A stretch of DNA of 64,000 nt from DATFVJ01 sp963727015 (lineage in GTDB: Bacteria > Actinomycetota > Actinomycetes > Streptosporangiales > Streptosporangiaceae). The number at the start of each line of letters is the position of its first letter. The stretch's first letter is position 1. Made by a program: the position numbers and the translations under genes. Below, piece after piece: positions 11,973 to 21,073 of this stretch. The stretch is taken from positions 336,148 through 400,147 of the forward strand of contig CAVSEV010000007.1 in assembly GCA_963727015.1 (NCBI GenBank), given 5' to 3'. Under the pieces are notes generated by a model. That model did not search any database. It was given only the letters and a program-made list of their open reading frames with translations, and was not told the origin of the DNA.

Positions 11973-12060
11973 CTTACAGTGGGCGATAGTAGCCAGGAGG
12001 CTTGGTTGGCCCCTGTCTCTCATCCGCACGTGAGGGAGCCGGATTTGGGCAGGTGGCCAG
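11973..12060 (+). promoter_or_regulatory. Putative structured leader, copy A (upstream of CaCA exchanger)
   Basis: This 88-bp segment is conserved with 23561-23648, where it also precedes a CaCA-type sequence. The shared core runs TACAGTGGGCGAT, then a stem-like GCCA...TGGC here (GCCG...CGGC in the other copy, a compensating change), and ends AGGGAGCCG followed by GGGCAGGTGGCCAG. The pattern suggests a cis-acting RNA or a shared promoter region for the exchanger 62 bp downstream. No known riboswitch class could be assigned. Confidence 0.5.
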
Positions 12061-12122
12061 CAGCGGCTGCCGGGGACGGTGCAGCGAGGTCAGCCTGGTC
12101 CTGGCGCGGGGATTGACACAGC

Positions 12123-13700
12123 ATGCCGGTTGCCGTTGCATGGTTCGCGTTTCTGGCCGGGACGCTGGTCAGCCTGATCACCAGTTTCGTGCTCGTGTCC
12201 CGGCTGGAGCGCGTCGGTGAGCGCCTAGGGTTTTCTGAGGCACTGCTTGGCATGGTTGCGGCGCTGGCGGCCGATGCGCCGGAGATCACTGCCGCTGCCA
12301 CTGCGGTTGCCCACCATGAGCAGCGCGTGGGCGCGGGGGTGATCGTCGGCTCGAATGTGTTCAATCTCGCTGCCCTGCTGGGCCTTGGCGCCCTCGTGGC
12401 CGGCCGGATCAGTTTGCACCGTAAGGTGGTGGTGCTCGGCGGGGCGGTGGCCATCTGGGTGGCGGGGGTGTGCCTGGCCGTCGTGGCCGGCGCGCTGCCG
12501 GCGGCCGCTGGCTTGGTCCTGGCGCTGGCCGCCGTGGCGCTGTACGTGTTTGTCCTCGGCGCTGGCCGCCGCGGCCTCGAGCGCCTGCCGCTGCCACAGC
12601 GATGGATCACCTGGCTGCGATCCGCCGTGTCCGAGGAGGAACTGGAGCTTGAGGCCGCTATCCGGCCACGGCGGGGAAGGTGGCCGGACGCGGTGGCCGC
12701 CGTGGCAGCGCTGGTGGTGGTGGTCGCCGCCAGCGTGACGATGGAGCGGGCCGCCTCCGCCCTTGGCAGCCGGTACGCAGTCCCGGAGATCGTGGTCGGC
12801 GGCCTGGTGCTGGCGGCCGTGACCAGCCTGCCGAACGCGGTCGCGGCGGTGTACCTGGCGGCCCGTGGCCGCGGGGCCGCGACGCTGAGCACGGCGCTGA
12901 ACAGCAACACGCTCAACGTCACCGCGGGCCTGCTGGTGCCCGCGGCGGTGGTGGGGCTGGGCGGACCGTCCAGCCAGGCTCTGCTGATCACCGTCTGGTA
13001 TGCCGTCCTTACGGTTGCGGTGCTAGCGTTCGCCTACCGCGACCGGGGAATCAGCCGGGGCACCGGCCTGCTGGTCATCGCCGCTTATGCCGCGTTCACC
13101 TTGTCGGTGCTCGCGAGCGCGGATGAGATTTCACCGGACACCGCTCTGCTGCCGGTGCTCAGCGCGGCGACTGCTGTGGTGGTGGGGTTCTGGGCGGCCG
13201 TCGCCCGCCGCGCGCGAGCGGCCGGGGCAGCAGGAATCATGCCGTCTGCTCATCCGCTTGGCGGCGGCGCCGGGCGGACGTCTGCAGGATCAGCTGAGGC
13301 GGCGCGCAACGGGCAGCTCTGTCACGGCATCGTTTTGCGGGCGGCAGTCCGGCCTGCGTCCCCGCTGGGCCGCGAGGCGCTGCTGCCAGGCTGGACGGTC
13401 GGGCGGCTGTGGGCACTCGGCCTCGGCTTGTCAGTACTCGTCGCCGCCACCGACGCCGTGCTCGGTCATCGCATCGTGCTGATCGGGCTTCTCATCGTCG
13501 GCCCATGCTGTGCGCTTCTGACCGGGCGATGGGTGCCCACCGGGCTCACCGGCCTGTGGGTGATCGGCCTGGCGATCGTTCTTGGCGTGCCCGACGGCAT
13601 CTGGGGCACGACGATGCACCTGGCCTTCCTCGGCGCGGTCGCCGCAGTCGCCGTGGCCAACACGCTGGCAGCCGCCGTGATCAGGCACGTCAGGCCGTAG
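12123..13700 (+). CDS. CaCA-family cation (Na+/Ca2+-type) exchanger
   Basis: A 525-residue polytopic membrane transporter of the Ca2+:cation antiporter superfamily. Two inverted alpha-repeat motifs are visible: LAADAPEITAAATAV near residues 48-62 and LVLAAVTSLPNAVAAVYLA near residues 220-240, the latter followed by ALNSNTLNVTAGLL. A hydrophilic linker (about 155-190) separates the repeats, as in this family. The C-terminal ~170 residues add four or so hydrophobic segments beyond the core. ATG 12123 lies just after a possible leader element. A deletion copy of the same gene, keeping only leader and 3' end, is at 23561-23822. The transported ion is not deducible. Confidence 0.87.
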   Translation: MPVAVAWFAFLAGTLVSLITSFVLVSRLERVGERLGFSEALLGMVAALAADAPEITAAATAVAHHEQRVGAGVIVGSNVFNLAALLGLGALVAGRISLHRKVVVLGGAVAIWVAGVCLAVVAGALPAAAGLVLALAAVALYVFVLGAGRRGLERLPLPQRWITWLRSAVSEEELELEAAIRPRRGRWPDAVAAVAALVVVVAASVTMERAASALGSRYAVPEIVVGGLVLAAVTSLPNAVAAVYLAARGRGAATLSTALNSNTLNVTAGLLVPAAVVGLGGPSSQALLITVWYAVLTVAVLAFAYRDRGISRGTGLLVIAAYAAFTLSVLASADEISPDTALLPVLSAATAVVVGFWAAVARRARAAGAAGIMPSAHPLGGGAGRTSAGSAEAARNGQLCHGIVLRAAVRPASPLGREALLPGWTVGRLWALGLGLSVLVAATDAVLGHRIVLIGLLIVGPCCALLTGRWVPTGLTGLWVIGLAIVLGVPDGIWGTTMHLAFLGAVAAVAVANTLAAAVIRHVRP

Positions 13701-13968
13701 CCGGGCCGACGATCTGACGCCGTTCGAACATGAGCTGCGCCGCAAAGCTGGACTGGGGTGATGACACATCCGACCGCGATGGAGATGTGGGGACTGGGTC
13801 GAACGATCCCAGCTTGGCTGGCGCGGCCCATGCTCACCTCAAACTGCCGGTGCTTGAGGTAACATTTGGGAGCGAAGCCATCAAATGGCGTCCCTGAACG
13901 TGAAGGGCCGACCATCCGCCCGCAGTCAAACCCGGGCTGGGGACGTCACGATAACCGACCGCCAGCGG

Positions 13969-16056
13969 TCAAGACGACGCCGGGCCAGGGCCGGGCGGGG
14001 TGATCTCACCGATGGTCTCCATCCCCCTGTGCTCGCCGAGTAGCGAGAGGCGGTCTCCGGCGAGGATGACAGCGTCCCCCGAAGGCACCACGACGTCACC
14101 GTCTCGGGTGATCGAGGTGACGAGGACGCCTGTGGGCAACCCGGCGTCGCGGAGGCTCCTGCCCACCGCTGGCGAGGCGGCGGTGATCCTCACCTCGCAG
14201 ATCCCGGATCCGGGGCCGAGGCCGCCCATGCGCTCGGCACTGGCCATCAGCTCCCGGCGGTAGGCGCGCATGAGGTCGGAAACCGACAGCGTGCCGGCGA
14301 CCCGGCGGTCGCCATCGAGCACCGGTACCCACGACAACGGGGTTGCCGTCAGGGCTTCGGATGCCACGTCGAGCCGGCTCGACCAGGAGACTGTGGGAGC
14401 ACCCGCATCTGCCAGATCACCGACCCGATGATCGTGCCCAGTCTTTCGGTCGAGGTCGGTTCGTGTGACGGTGCCCTCAAAGCGGCTGGCCCCGTCGACG
14501 ACCGGGGCGGCGGGTACGGCGGCGTGCTCCAGCGCCTGGCGGGCCTCATCGACGCTCTGCCGGGAGGTCAGGATGAGCCGCGGGGTGGCCATGGCCCGGG
14601 CTGCCGGGATGGCAGCGAGGAGGGGAAGGCCGGTGAGCAGCCGCTGGGCAGGTGCGTCGGCGCGGCTCTTGAGCTGGCCCCGGTAGATCGTGTCGTCGTG
14701 GCGGCGCACGATGAGCCAGGCCAGCGCGACGGCGATCATGGCCGGGGCGAGGATGGACAGGCTGCCGGTCATCTCCGCCACCATGAGCATGACCGCTAGC
14801 GGCGCCCGCGAGATGCTGCCGAAGCAGCACATCATGCCGACGATCACATATGGCGCCGGATCGTGGCCCATCGAGGGCGCCACGGGCTCGAACAGCCGCC
14901 ACACCGTGGCGCCGAGAAACGCCCCGATGACCATGCCGGGACCGAAGATCCCCCCAGACCCTCCCGAGCCGATGGACAGGCCGGTGGCCACAATCCGGGC
15001 GAACGGCAGGATGAGGACGATCCATAGCGGGATCGACAGCAGCTCGGGGCCGAGGCTTTTTTGCACCCATCCGTATCCGGTGCCCAGTACCTCGGGGATG
15101 GCGATGCCGATGGCCCCGACAACAAGGCCGCCGATCGCTGGATTGACCCACCTGGGAAGGGGGGAGCGGCCGAAAAGCCCGGCCATCCCGTAAAAGCCCT
15201 TGGCGTACAGGAGCCCGACCAGGCCACCGAGCAGGCCGATGAGTGCGAACCAGGCGAGTTGCGCGGGATCGCCGAAGTGGTAGCTCCCGACATAGCCGAA
15301 CAGCGGGGAGAACCCTTCGGCCGCCCCGAACACCACGTAGCTGACGGCCGAGGCGATGAAGCACGGCAGTAGCGCCGTCGGATCGAAGTCGTCGCGGTAG
15401 AGGATCTCGGCCGCCAGTACCGCCCCGCCGAGCGGGGCACCGAAGATGGCCCCGATGCCCGACCCGATGCCGGTCGCGACCGCCACCCGGCCATCGGCGG
15501 GTTCGAGCTCCAGCACCCGGGCAAGCAGCGAACCGAAACCGGCGCTGATCTGGGCGGTCGGCCCCTCGCGGCCGCCCGAGCCACCCGAGCCGATGGTGAG
15601 CGCCGACGCCACGATCTTGACCAGCACCGCCCGGAACCGCACCCCCCGGGGGTTGTGGTGGACGGCCGAGATCGCCGCGTCGGTGCCGTGCCCCCTGGCC
15701 TCCGGGGCGATCCGGTAGACGAGCAGCGCGCCGAGCAGCGCCCCGAAGCCCGCGACGAGGGGGAGCGACCAGGGACGCGCGGCTGACCCGGACCCGGCGA
15801 GGCCACCCTCTCCGGCCGGGGTCGGGACCTGATAGCCGGCGAGCACGCCCAAGAACAAGCGCGTGCAGGCGACCAGGGCCTCGAAGAAGACAATGGCGCC
15901 GAGCCCGGCGACGGTCCCGATGACCACGCCGAGCACGATCCATTTCTTCACGTACGACGCGGAGGACACCCACCGGGCCGCTCCGGCGGCGGCGGCCCGG
16001 GCCCGCACCGCGAGGCTCGGGCGAGGCGGCGGGTCATCCCCGCTCAAAGGTCCCAC
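13969..16056 (-). CDS. ClC-family chloride channel/antiporter with CBS and TrkA-C domains
   Basis: A 695-residue membrane protein that conducts Cl- or exchanges Cl- for H+. The ClC core (residues ~30-445) carries the selectivity-filter signatures GSGGSGGREGP and GSGGSGGIFGPG, both with the GxxGP-type loops that line the pore. It is followed by a cytoplasmic pair of CBS motifs (residues ~485-605; LILTSRQSVDEARQALEHA and a second around RRVAGTLSVSDLMRAYR) and a C-terminal TrkA-C (RCK-C) domain ending near GDRLSLLGEH. The last two domains suggest nucleotide control of gating. The ATG overlaps the end of the upstream MarR gene by 13 bases, indicating a two-gene operon. Confidence 0.95.
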   Translation of the reverse strand: MGPLSGDDPPPRPSLAVRARAAAAGAARWVSSASYVKKWIVLGVVIGTVAGLGAIVFFEALVACTRLFLGVLAGYQVPTPAGEGGLAGSGSAARPWSLPLVAGFGALLGALLVYRIAPEARGHGTDAAISAVHHNPRGVRFRAVLVKIVASALTIGSGGSGGREGPTAQISAGFGSLLARVLELEPADGRVAVATGIGSGIGAIFGAPLGGAVLAAEILYRDDFDPTALLPCFIASAVSYVVFGAAEGFSPLFGYVGSYHFGDPAQLAWFALIGLLGGLVGLLYAKGFYGMAGLFGRSPLPRWVNPAIGGLVVGAIGIAIPEVLGTGYGWVQKSLGPELLSIPLWIVLILPFARIVATGLSIGSGGSGGIFGPGMVIGAFLGATVWRLFEPVAPSMGHDPAPYVIVGMMCCFGSISRAPLAVMLMVAEMTGSLSILAPAMIAVALAWLIVRRHDDTIYRGQLKSRADAPAQRLLTGLPLLAAIPAARAMATPRLILTSRQSVDEARQALEHAAVPAAPVVDGASRFEGTVTRTDLDRKTGHDHRVGDLADAGAPTVSWSSRLDVASEALTATPLSWVPVLDGDRRVAGTLSVSDLMRAYRRELMASAERMGGLGPGSGICEVRITAASPAVGRSLRDAGLPTGVLVTSITRDGDVVVPSGDAVILAGDRLSLLGEHRGMETIGEITPPGPGPASS

Positions 16057-16532
16057 CCGGTGCTCCAGTCCTGCTCGGGCACCTCACCCGCGACCTGGGC
16101 CAGCTGCTGCAACGCGGCGGCCACCGGCCGCTGCTCCTGCTGGGGCATCGATGCCAGCAGGCCCGCAATCTCCCGCCGCCGGCGCTCGGTCACGGTGTCC
16201 ACGAGGTGCCGGCCCGCCTCGGTCAGCCCGACCCGCACCTGACGCCGGTCGCGGCGGTCCGTCCGGCGGCGGACCAGCCCCTTTCTCACCAACCGATCGC
16301 ACAGGCGTGAGGCCGTCGGCGGGGTGACCGCCACCGCCTCGGCCAGGGCGGCGACCCCCTGCGGCCCGCGCGCGGCGAGGATCACCAGTGATCGGTACTG
16401 GGTGAGGGTGACCTCCTCGCCCGCATCGGCCAGCGAACGAGCGGCGATCGCCACCAGCACACGGCTGGCGCTGAGCACGGCGTCGACCATCGAGTCTTGG
16501 TCGACCTGGGGCGGCGACAGATTTGGGTGCAC
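16044..16532 (-). CDS. MarR-family transcriptional regulator
   Basis: A 162-residue winged-helix repressor of the MarR type. The DNA-recognition region reads GVAALAEAVAVTPPTASRLCDRLVRKGLV, followed by the wing RRTDRRDRRQVRVGLTEAG, both typical. It is the first gene of a pair with the ClC channel (13-base overlap) and so probably controls channel expression in response to a ligand or pH. The start is taken as GTG 16532; no Shine-Dalgarno sequence precedes it, so a leaderless message is plausible, or a later ATG in the VDQDSMVDAV region. A palindrome overlaps this start (see 16537-16545). Confidence 0.92.
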   Translation of the reverse strand: MHPNLSPPQVDQDSMVDAVLSASRVLVAIAARSLADAGEEVTLTQYRSLVILAARGPQGVAALAEAVAVTPPTASRLCDRLVRKGLVRRRTDRRDRRQVRVGLTEAGRHLVDTVTERRRREIAGLLASMPQQEQRPVAAALQQLAQVAGEVPEQDWSTGWDL

Positions 16533-16536
16533 TAGC

Positions 16537-16545
16537 TAATGATTA
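16537..16545. promoter_or_regulatory. Possible MarR operator
   Basis: The 9-bp palindrome TAATGATTA (TAAT-G-ATTA) lies 5 bp upstream of the presumed GTG start of the marR gene in an AT-rich patch. MarR proteins commonly autoregulate through such inverted repeats; the assignment is inferred from position. Confidence 0.45.
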
Positions 16546-16551
16546 CATGGG

Positions 16552-17280
16552 CTATGGGTATCTCTGGCCGGGGACTCTTTGTCGGCTGGTGGTCGTGGCC
16601 CGCGTCCTGCTCGCCGCCCGGCCATCGGCCAGCGGGTAGTTGTCTCCCAGCCCAAGGGCGCAGCTCGGCATGCACTGCAGCCGGGCCGACAGCAGCGCGG
16701 TATGCACACCCCGGCGACGGTGCGCGGGTGCGGTCGCCGCCTCGGTAAGCTGTGCGACGCCCTCAGCTCTGCGCATGGTGGCGCCGCCTGCGATGGTCCC
16801 GTCGCGCAACGCGGCATAGCGCACGGCGCCCGCCGCTGTCATATCGCGCTCGGCCCCGATGATCACCTCGCGGGGGAACTCCTCATGCCAGGGCACCCCT
16901 TGTGTGTCGGGGTTGGCGGAGCCCTCGGCCACAACCTCAAGCCACGTCTCGTACTCCTCCGCACCGCTCGGCCGGACGTCGACCCCGGGTGGCATGACCC
17001 GCTCGGGTTCACCCGTGCGGGCACGGCCGAGCACGTTTTCGAATGATTCGAGCCGATAACCCCGCCCGGTCAGCAGGGCGCCGATCGCGGGGTCGGCCAG
17101 CTGGGCAAGCTCGATCTGCGCCGGGGAACCGCAGGCCGCGAAGGCCTTCTCGATTTCATCGAGAGCGGCCGAACCCGGCACGCCGACGAAGCCGAGTCCC
17201 GCGACCTTATTGAACGGCGAACCCTCCCCGGCGAAGCTCGCCACACCACCCGCAATCGGGATCACAAAGATGACATGCAT
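16552..17280 (-). pseudogene. GNAT-type N-acetyltransferase, C-terminus disrupted
   Basis: The N-terminal ~190 residues are a good GNAT acetyltransferase, including the acetyl-CoA loop APAHRRRGVHTALLSARL. Directly after this loop the frame loses similarity (LQCMPSCALGLGDNYPLAD) and lacks the expected final strand and helix. A frameshift or deletion near 16690 therefore likely inactivated it. Start chosen at ATG 17280 (MHVIFVIPIAGG). The substrate is unknown. Confidence 0.65.
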
Positions 17281-17319
17281 CGGTTGCTGCCGTAGCGGCT
17301 GAGCTGGGCCGGGGCCGAA

Positions 17320-17342
17320 GGTCTCCCGCTGAGCGGGAGACC
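17320..17342. terminator. Strong GC hairpin, probable terminator
   Basis: A perfect 10-bp inverted repeat, GGTCTCCCGC / GCGGGAGACC, with a 3-base loop. It sits between the GNAT remnant and the IS110 fragment. No T-run follows, which is usual for actinomycete terminators. It could also be a subterminal structure of the IS110 element. Confidence 0.5.
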
Positions 17343-17425
17343 TCCTCAGCTCAGACGCGTGACGATTAGCTCGGAAGCATTCGCGTGCGGGCGCTTTGCG
17401 CCCTCGGGAGCTTGAGGAGGTCCCG

Positions 17426-17925
17426 ATGCCCATTGTAGGCGGGCTGGACATTCACCGGAAGCAGATCACCTTCGACTATCTCGACACCGCCACCGGCGAG
17501 CTGCAGCGCGGCCAGATCGCCCCGGCGGACCGGGCGCACCTGGCCGCCTGGCTGGCGCGGCGGTTCCCCGGCGGCCAGGACGCGGACTTCGCGCTGGAGG
17601 GGTGCACCGGGTGGCGGTATGTCGCCGAGGAGCTGGCGGCGGCCGGGATCGGCGCGCATGTCGGCGAGCCGGCCGAGACCGCGGCGGCGCGCGGCCCGAA
17701 AAAACGCGCCAAGACCGATAGGGCCGACTCCCGGCACATGCGGCAGCTGCTGGCCGACGGGCGGCTGCCCGAATGCTGGATCCCGCCGTCACACATCCTG
17801 GAGTGCCGGGCGCTGCTCGAGCTGTATCACGATCTCCGGACCGGGCACACTGCCTGGGTGCAGCGCATCCACGCGGTCTTGTTTCACCAGGGCGCCCAGC
17901 AGCTGGGCGAGGCAAGCCTGTGCAC
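17426..17925 (+). pseudogene. IS110-family transposase, N-terminal fragment
   Basis: The first ~165 residues of an IS110 (DEDD) transposase: GLDIHRKQITFDYLD (first catalytic Asp), then EGCTGWRYVAEEL and KKRAKTDRADSRHMRQLL (the conserved TDRxDA-like block). After LFHQGAQQLGEASL, near 17925, similarity stops abruptly and the C-terminal domain is missing. The start ATG 17426 has a perfect GAGGAGGT ribosome site. It is truncated against a sigma-factor fragment, so the breakpoint marks a rearrangement. Confidence 0.85.
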
Positions 17926-18102
17926 CGGTGCCAGCGCCGCCTCCCGCCGCGGGCCGGCGTCGCCGAGCACCCGCAGCCACTCCTCTGAGTCAGAATCAAG
18001 CCCCGCAGCGCCGACAGGAGTCTGCTTCACCCCAGAATCCCCCAGCACCTTGACCACGATGCTACCCAGATGCCCCACCCCGCCGTTCACGCAGGCGCCG
18101 AC
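17926..18102 (-). pseudogene. N-terminal fragment of a sigma-70/ECF-like factor
   Basis: The minus strand reads DSDSEEWLRVLGDAGPRREAALA then a helix-like end. This resembles the start of actinobacterial sigma-70 region 2 proteins (WLRxL..GPxRDxAxxRLH). The rest is absent; the fragment is cut by the IS110 remnant. Assignment rests on a short similarity. Confidence 0.4.
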
Positions 18103-18110
18103 TGGACGCC

Positions 18111-20084
18111 TTAACCCGAACTTACGTGATCTTGATGGTGATCGCGGGCTGTCTGACCGGGGGTGACGCTGCACGCTCGGGTTGGCGGCGGTTTTGTTGA
18201 GTGGCTACTTGAGGGCCAGTGGGATGGGGGCGCCGAGCAGTTCGAAGGCGCGGGCCTGGACGGGGGTGGGGGTGGTGAGCTTCTGGATCTTTTGCCCGGT
18301 GAAGACGATGGCCTGCCGGTCGAGGGTGGACAGGTGCTCGAGCAGGTCGCGGTAGCGGTACGCGGGCAGGCCGCCGGTGGTGTGTTTGGCGGCGTCTTTT
18401 GCTCTGGCCTGGTCTGAGCGCAGGGCGGGGGCGACCGGGTCGGCGGGGGCGGGGATGTGCTGGTCGGTGAAGGTGAGCTCGGCGAGGGCCTGGCGCAGGT
18501 GCCAGGTGAGGTGGCAGGCGAGCATGCAGATCAGCACGTGGCCGCGGACCCGGTCGGCGAGGTAGTGGTGGATGGGGCGCAGGTCTAGGTCGTCGGCTTT
18601 GGTGATGCGGAAGTCCCGCTCGACGTGTTTGAGGTCCTTGTAGGCGCTCACCACGTCGGCGGCGTCCAGGGTGCCCGCATCGACGCTGGTGCGGATCACG
18701 TAGATCCCGTCGAATGCGGCCTCGGCGGCGATCTTTTCCTGGTCGCGGCGCCAGGTGAAGCTGGCGCCGGTGACCTCGGTGATGAAGTGCTTGCCGACCT
18801 TGTGCTTGCCGATGACCTTCCCGATCCGTATCCCGATCTTGTCGGGGTCCTTCAGCCGCCCGGCGGCGACAGATGCCTTGATCTTGGCCAGGTCGTTTTC
18901 GGTGGCGGTCAGCAGATCTTCGCGGGTGCGTGCCCGGTTGGCGGCGAGCACCGGGTTGTGGCAGCAGATCAGCCGCTCGCCCGGGTAGTCGGGGTGGGTG
19001 ATCTCGGCGAAGTTGTGGGTGTCGAACAGGCTCATCTGCAGCGGGCCGGCGTCATGGGCCAGCTTGGCGATGGCCGGGGCCTTCAGCGCGGTGATCCAGT
19101 CCATGCCGTCCAGCTTGCGCAGGTCGCTGATCCGGGTTCCGGTGATCATCCCGCGGTCGCCGACCATGATCAGGCGCTCGATGCCGAAGTCGCGGCGCAC
19201 GCGGGTGATGGCGGTCTTGAACGACTCGGGGTCGCTGGTGTTGCCGGGGAACACCTCGACGGCGACCGGGCGGCCTTCGGGGCAGGTGAGCAGCCCGTAT
19301 TCGATCTGCTTGCGGCCGCGCTTGCCGTCGCGAGAGTGCCCGAACGCGGCCAGCTCGCAGCATGAGCCCTCCATCCAGGAGGATGACAGGTCGAACATCG
19401 CGGTCCCGCCCTCCCGCAGGTGGCGGGCGGCGAGCTTTTTCTCGATCTCGCGCTGCCGGGAGGTCAGCCAGTCCATCGCGGCGTAGATCTCATCGGTGCT
19501 GGCATCGGCCACCGCGAGGTCTATCCCCAGCGTGGTGTCACCGGCCGCCCACCAGCGGGCGGTGGACAGCTTCGGCTTCGGCCGCACCGCGCGGGACAGG
19601 ATCAGGGCGTAGGCGATGTCGCGTTCCCGGCACGGCGGGCCTAGCAGCGACCGCAAGCCCAGCCGGGAGGCCATCACGTGCGCCGCGGCGGCGTCGCCGT
19701 GCGGCACCGACCGCTCCACCTCGAACGCCGCCTCCGCGTCGACCAGGGTGCGGCCCCGCAGCGTCGCCCGCAGCGCGGCGATCGACTCCTCCGGCAGGCC
19801 GGTCAGGTTCGCCAGCGTCTCCTTGCGGGGGCGCCCGTGCCCATCGCGGAACGAGCGGCGCAGCAGGTACGTCGGGTAGGCTCGCCGCTCGCCGCCCACC
19901 GTGGTGTAGTGGCGACCAGCCTGATCCACGTGCATCCGGCCACTGCGCTTGCCCACAGCAGCATCCAATCATCACGGCCGCTTGAAGTCCACTATTTTAG
20001 TGGTTACACCAACGGGCGTGTCACAGCCATATGCGCACGTCAAGCGGAAGATCGGCCGTCAACGCTTACGTAAGTTCGGCTTAA
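18111..20084. mobile_element. IS1634-like insertion sequence, apparently complete
   Basis: Bounded by imperfect terminal inverted repeats: TTAACCCGAACTTACGT (18111-18127) and, on the other strand, TTAAGCCGAACTTACGT ending at 20084 (17 of the outer 20 positions agree). It contains one intact transposase gene on the minus strand. Flanks ACGCC/CCGCC could be a decayed 5-bp target duplication, but this is weak. Confidence 0.75.
18205..19935 (-). CDS. IS1634-family transposase
   Basis: A 576-residue DDE transposase that cuts and moves the surrounding IS. An N-terminal region (HYTTVGGERRAYPTYLLRRS) precedes the catalytic domain. In that domain FDLSSSWMEG supplies the first Asp, MVGDRGMIT the second, and the region around DGIYVIRTS...YKDLKHVERDFRITK (the Y-(2)-R-(3)-E-(6)-K-like signature of IS4-group enzymes) supplies the Glu. 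ATG 19935 was chosen over a TTG at 19968 because known family members begin at the equivalent MHV. It is intact, so the element may still be active. Confidence 0.9.
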   Translation of the reverse strand: MHVDQAGRHYTTVGGERRAYPTYLLRRSFRDGHGRPRKETLANLTGLPEESIAALRATLRGRTLVDAEAAFEVERSVPHGDAAAAHVMASRLGLRSLLGPPCRERDIAYALILSRAVRPKPKLSTARWWAAGDTTLGIDLAVADASTDEIYAAMDWLTSRQREIEKKLAARHLREGGTAMFDLSSSWMEGSCCELAAFGHSRDGKRGRKQIEYGLLTCPEGRPVAVEVFPGNTSDPESFKTAITRVRRDFGIERLIMVGDRGMITGTRISDLRKLDGMDWITALKAPAIAKLAHDAGPLQMSLFDTHNFAEITHPDYPGERLICCHNPVLAANRARTREDLLTATENDLAKIKASVAAGRLKDPDKIGIRIGKVIGKHKVGKHFITEVTGASFTWRRDQEKIAAEAAFDGIYVIRTSVDAGTLDAADVVSAYKDLKHVERDFRITKADDLDLRPIHHYLADRVRGHVLICMLACHLTWHLRQALAELTFTDQHIPAPADPVAPALRSDQARAKDAAKHTTGGLPAYRYRDLLEHLSTLDRQAIVFTGQKIQKLTTPTPVQARAFELLGAPIPLALK

Positions 20085-20769
20085 CCGCCTGCAGCACCAG
20101 TTCCGCCTCCGGGAGCCTGACGCCAGCCTAACCGGGGAGTTGTGTGAAGCCGGAGGGACAAGAATAAAGGGCCAAGAATGCAGCATAATGGGCCATTCCG
20201 CCGAATAGAGGGCGAATATAGGGCGTTGCACGCCGGACAGCTATGCGCCATCCTGTACCCGACCGTTGACTCTGCGATAGTCGATTCAGCCTCGCCGTTC
20301 GTATGCGGCCGCGCCGAACGTTGAAAATTTACCGGCGGCGGCTGTATGGATCATTCAGTTGTGCGCGTGCAGATCTGGTAATGGCACGCCTTCGCTTGCT
20401 CGCAGGCATGCTGCCTTCCGCAGCATGAGTGCACCGTTGCACACTGCGGCCAAGTCGGCCAGCCTAGCCTGCTGCGGATGCCATGCGGGCCCAGCCGACG
20501 CCTACATGCTGTGGATCAGTTGAGGGGTCCGGTTACAGTACGTGGATCTGGCCGAGCCATATTGTGACGTCACAACATCACGCCTTTCCGGGCTAACCCG
20601 TCTGCTCGACCTCCAAGGACACATTGCCGACCAGACTTCCCGGCGCCCCATCCGCTATCCTACCCGGGCCAGCAGCCACGTTCCCGTGCAGGCTGCGGGT
20701 GCTTTTCGAACGCCTCCGCCCGCTCCCAGCGGAGGCCCTTCCGGATCGGAACCACGCCGCTCAGGTCAT
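20085..20769. other. Long spacer with a short AT-richer motif array
   Basis: No gene is recognised. Around 20163-20225 there are four related words: AATAAAGGGC, CATAATGGGC, AATAGAGGGC and AATATAGGGC. These could be regulator half-sites or chance repeats. Confidence 0.35.
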
Positions 20770-21018
20770 CACCATTGGCCCCGCTTGAAGCAGACCGTCC
20801 GGCTGCAGGTTCGCGCGCATTCGGCGGGCGTATCTGAGATCCGGCTGAGCCTGCTCACCCGGGCGGGTGCGCCGCTTCCGGCAGGCCGGACGCTGAAGAG
20901 CCGCGCAACGGCATTTGGCACGCTGGCCGTGGTAATCGTCGCTGTCGCGCTCGGAGTGCTGGTCACCACGTTCGTGGCAGGAGTGCTCCGCAGGGGATGC
21001 GTGAGGCAAACCCGGTAG
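20770..21018 (+). pseudogene. C-terminal remnant of a DUF6049-family protein
   Basis: The frame keeps the final beta-strand domain (VRLQVRAHSAGVSEIRLSLL), then the last membrane helix (TLAVVIVAVALGVLVTTFVAG) followed by basic residues. This is the end of the DUF6049 family, which normally lies directly upstream of murJ in Actinobacteria. Only the last ~80 residues of a protein that is usually about 700 residues remain. Its position 56 bp before murJ supports the call. Confidence 0.6.
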
Positions 21019-21073
21019 CGTCGGGGCGGAAGACAACCGAATGGACGACAATGGGATCCGCGGAGGCACGGGG

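Noticed and set aside
11973..12060. Cobalamin or c-di-AMP (ydaO) riboswitch for the shared leader
   Set aside because: The conserved cores of these classes (e.g. the cobalamin B12-box) are not present; only a superficial GGGAA resemblance.
12020..12991. A 323-codon minus-strand frame opposite the CaCA gene
   Set aside because: Ser/Ala/Thr-rich shadow without ribosome site; the plus strand has strong transporter motifs.
14546..15973. A 475-codon minus-strand frame inside the ClC gene
   Set aside because: Same strand, other frame than the clear ClC protein; Arg/Pro-rich composition typical of a shadow.
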